A stretch of 7,318 bases of DNA from Rhodospirillum sp. UBA1311 (GTDB lineage: Bacteria; Pseudomonadota; Alphaproteobacteria; Rhodospirillales; Rhodospirillaceae): positions 72,599 to 79,916 of the forward strand of contig DBTR01000058.1 of NCBI GenBank assembly GCA_002307145.1, written 5' to 3'. A program made the translations under genes and the position numbers. Below are positions 6,798-7,318 of the stretch, piece by piece; position 1 is the first letter of the stretch; the number at the start of each line of letters is the position of its first letter. The notes below the pieces were generated by a model. It ran no database searches and was not told where the DNA came from. It saw nothing but the letters and a program-made list of their open reading frames with translations.

Positions 6798-7318
<521 letters not shown>

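Overview
The window is a dense, GC-rich stretch of bacterial chromosome with six protein-coding genes, two of them cut by the window edges. Strong third-position GC, the gene set and the protein sequences point to a Proteobacterium. An alphaproteobacterium, possibly of the Rhodospirillales type, is my best guess, but nothing here fixes the taxon.

Left part (1-1777, minus strand): ahpC and ahpF, the two-component alkyl hydroperoxide reductase. AhpC is complete and very close to the enterobacterial type. AhpF lacks its C-terminal third, which lies beyond the left edge. A strong hairpin sits in the 141-nt gap between them. Middle (1778-2060): a 283-nt divergent intergenic region with an AT-rich repeat and palindrome cluster and a possible ahpC promoter. 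Plus strand 2061-2429: a 122-residue [2Fe-2S] ferredoxin that I recognise as a member of the Shethna protein II (FeSII) family. The Azotobacter member of that family shields nitrogenase during oxygen stress.

Right part (2430-7318, minus strand): a tight operon glgB-glgX-malQ. The genes are separated by only 3 nt, and each Shine-Dalgarno sequence is embedded in the last codons of the gene before it. GlgB makes alpha-1,6 branches in glycogen, GlgX removes the short branches left after phosphorolysis, and MalQ remodels the released malto-oligosaccharides. malQ starts with TTG and ends exactly against the stop codon of the convergent ferredoxin gene.

The glycogen genes are ordinary metabolism. 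The point most worth following is the pairing of an FeSII-type protective ferredoxin with ahpCF across a shared regulatory region, which suggests (but does not prove) a joint oxygen/peroxide defence unit. I see no mobile elements, CRISPR arrays, tRNA or rRNA genes, or phage genes.
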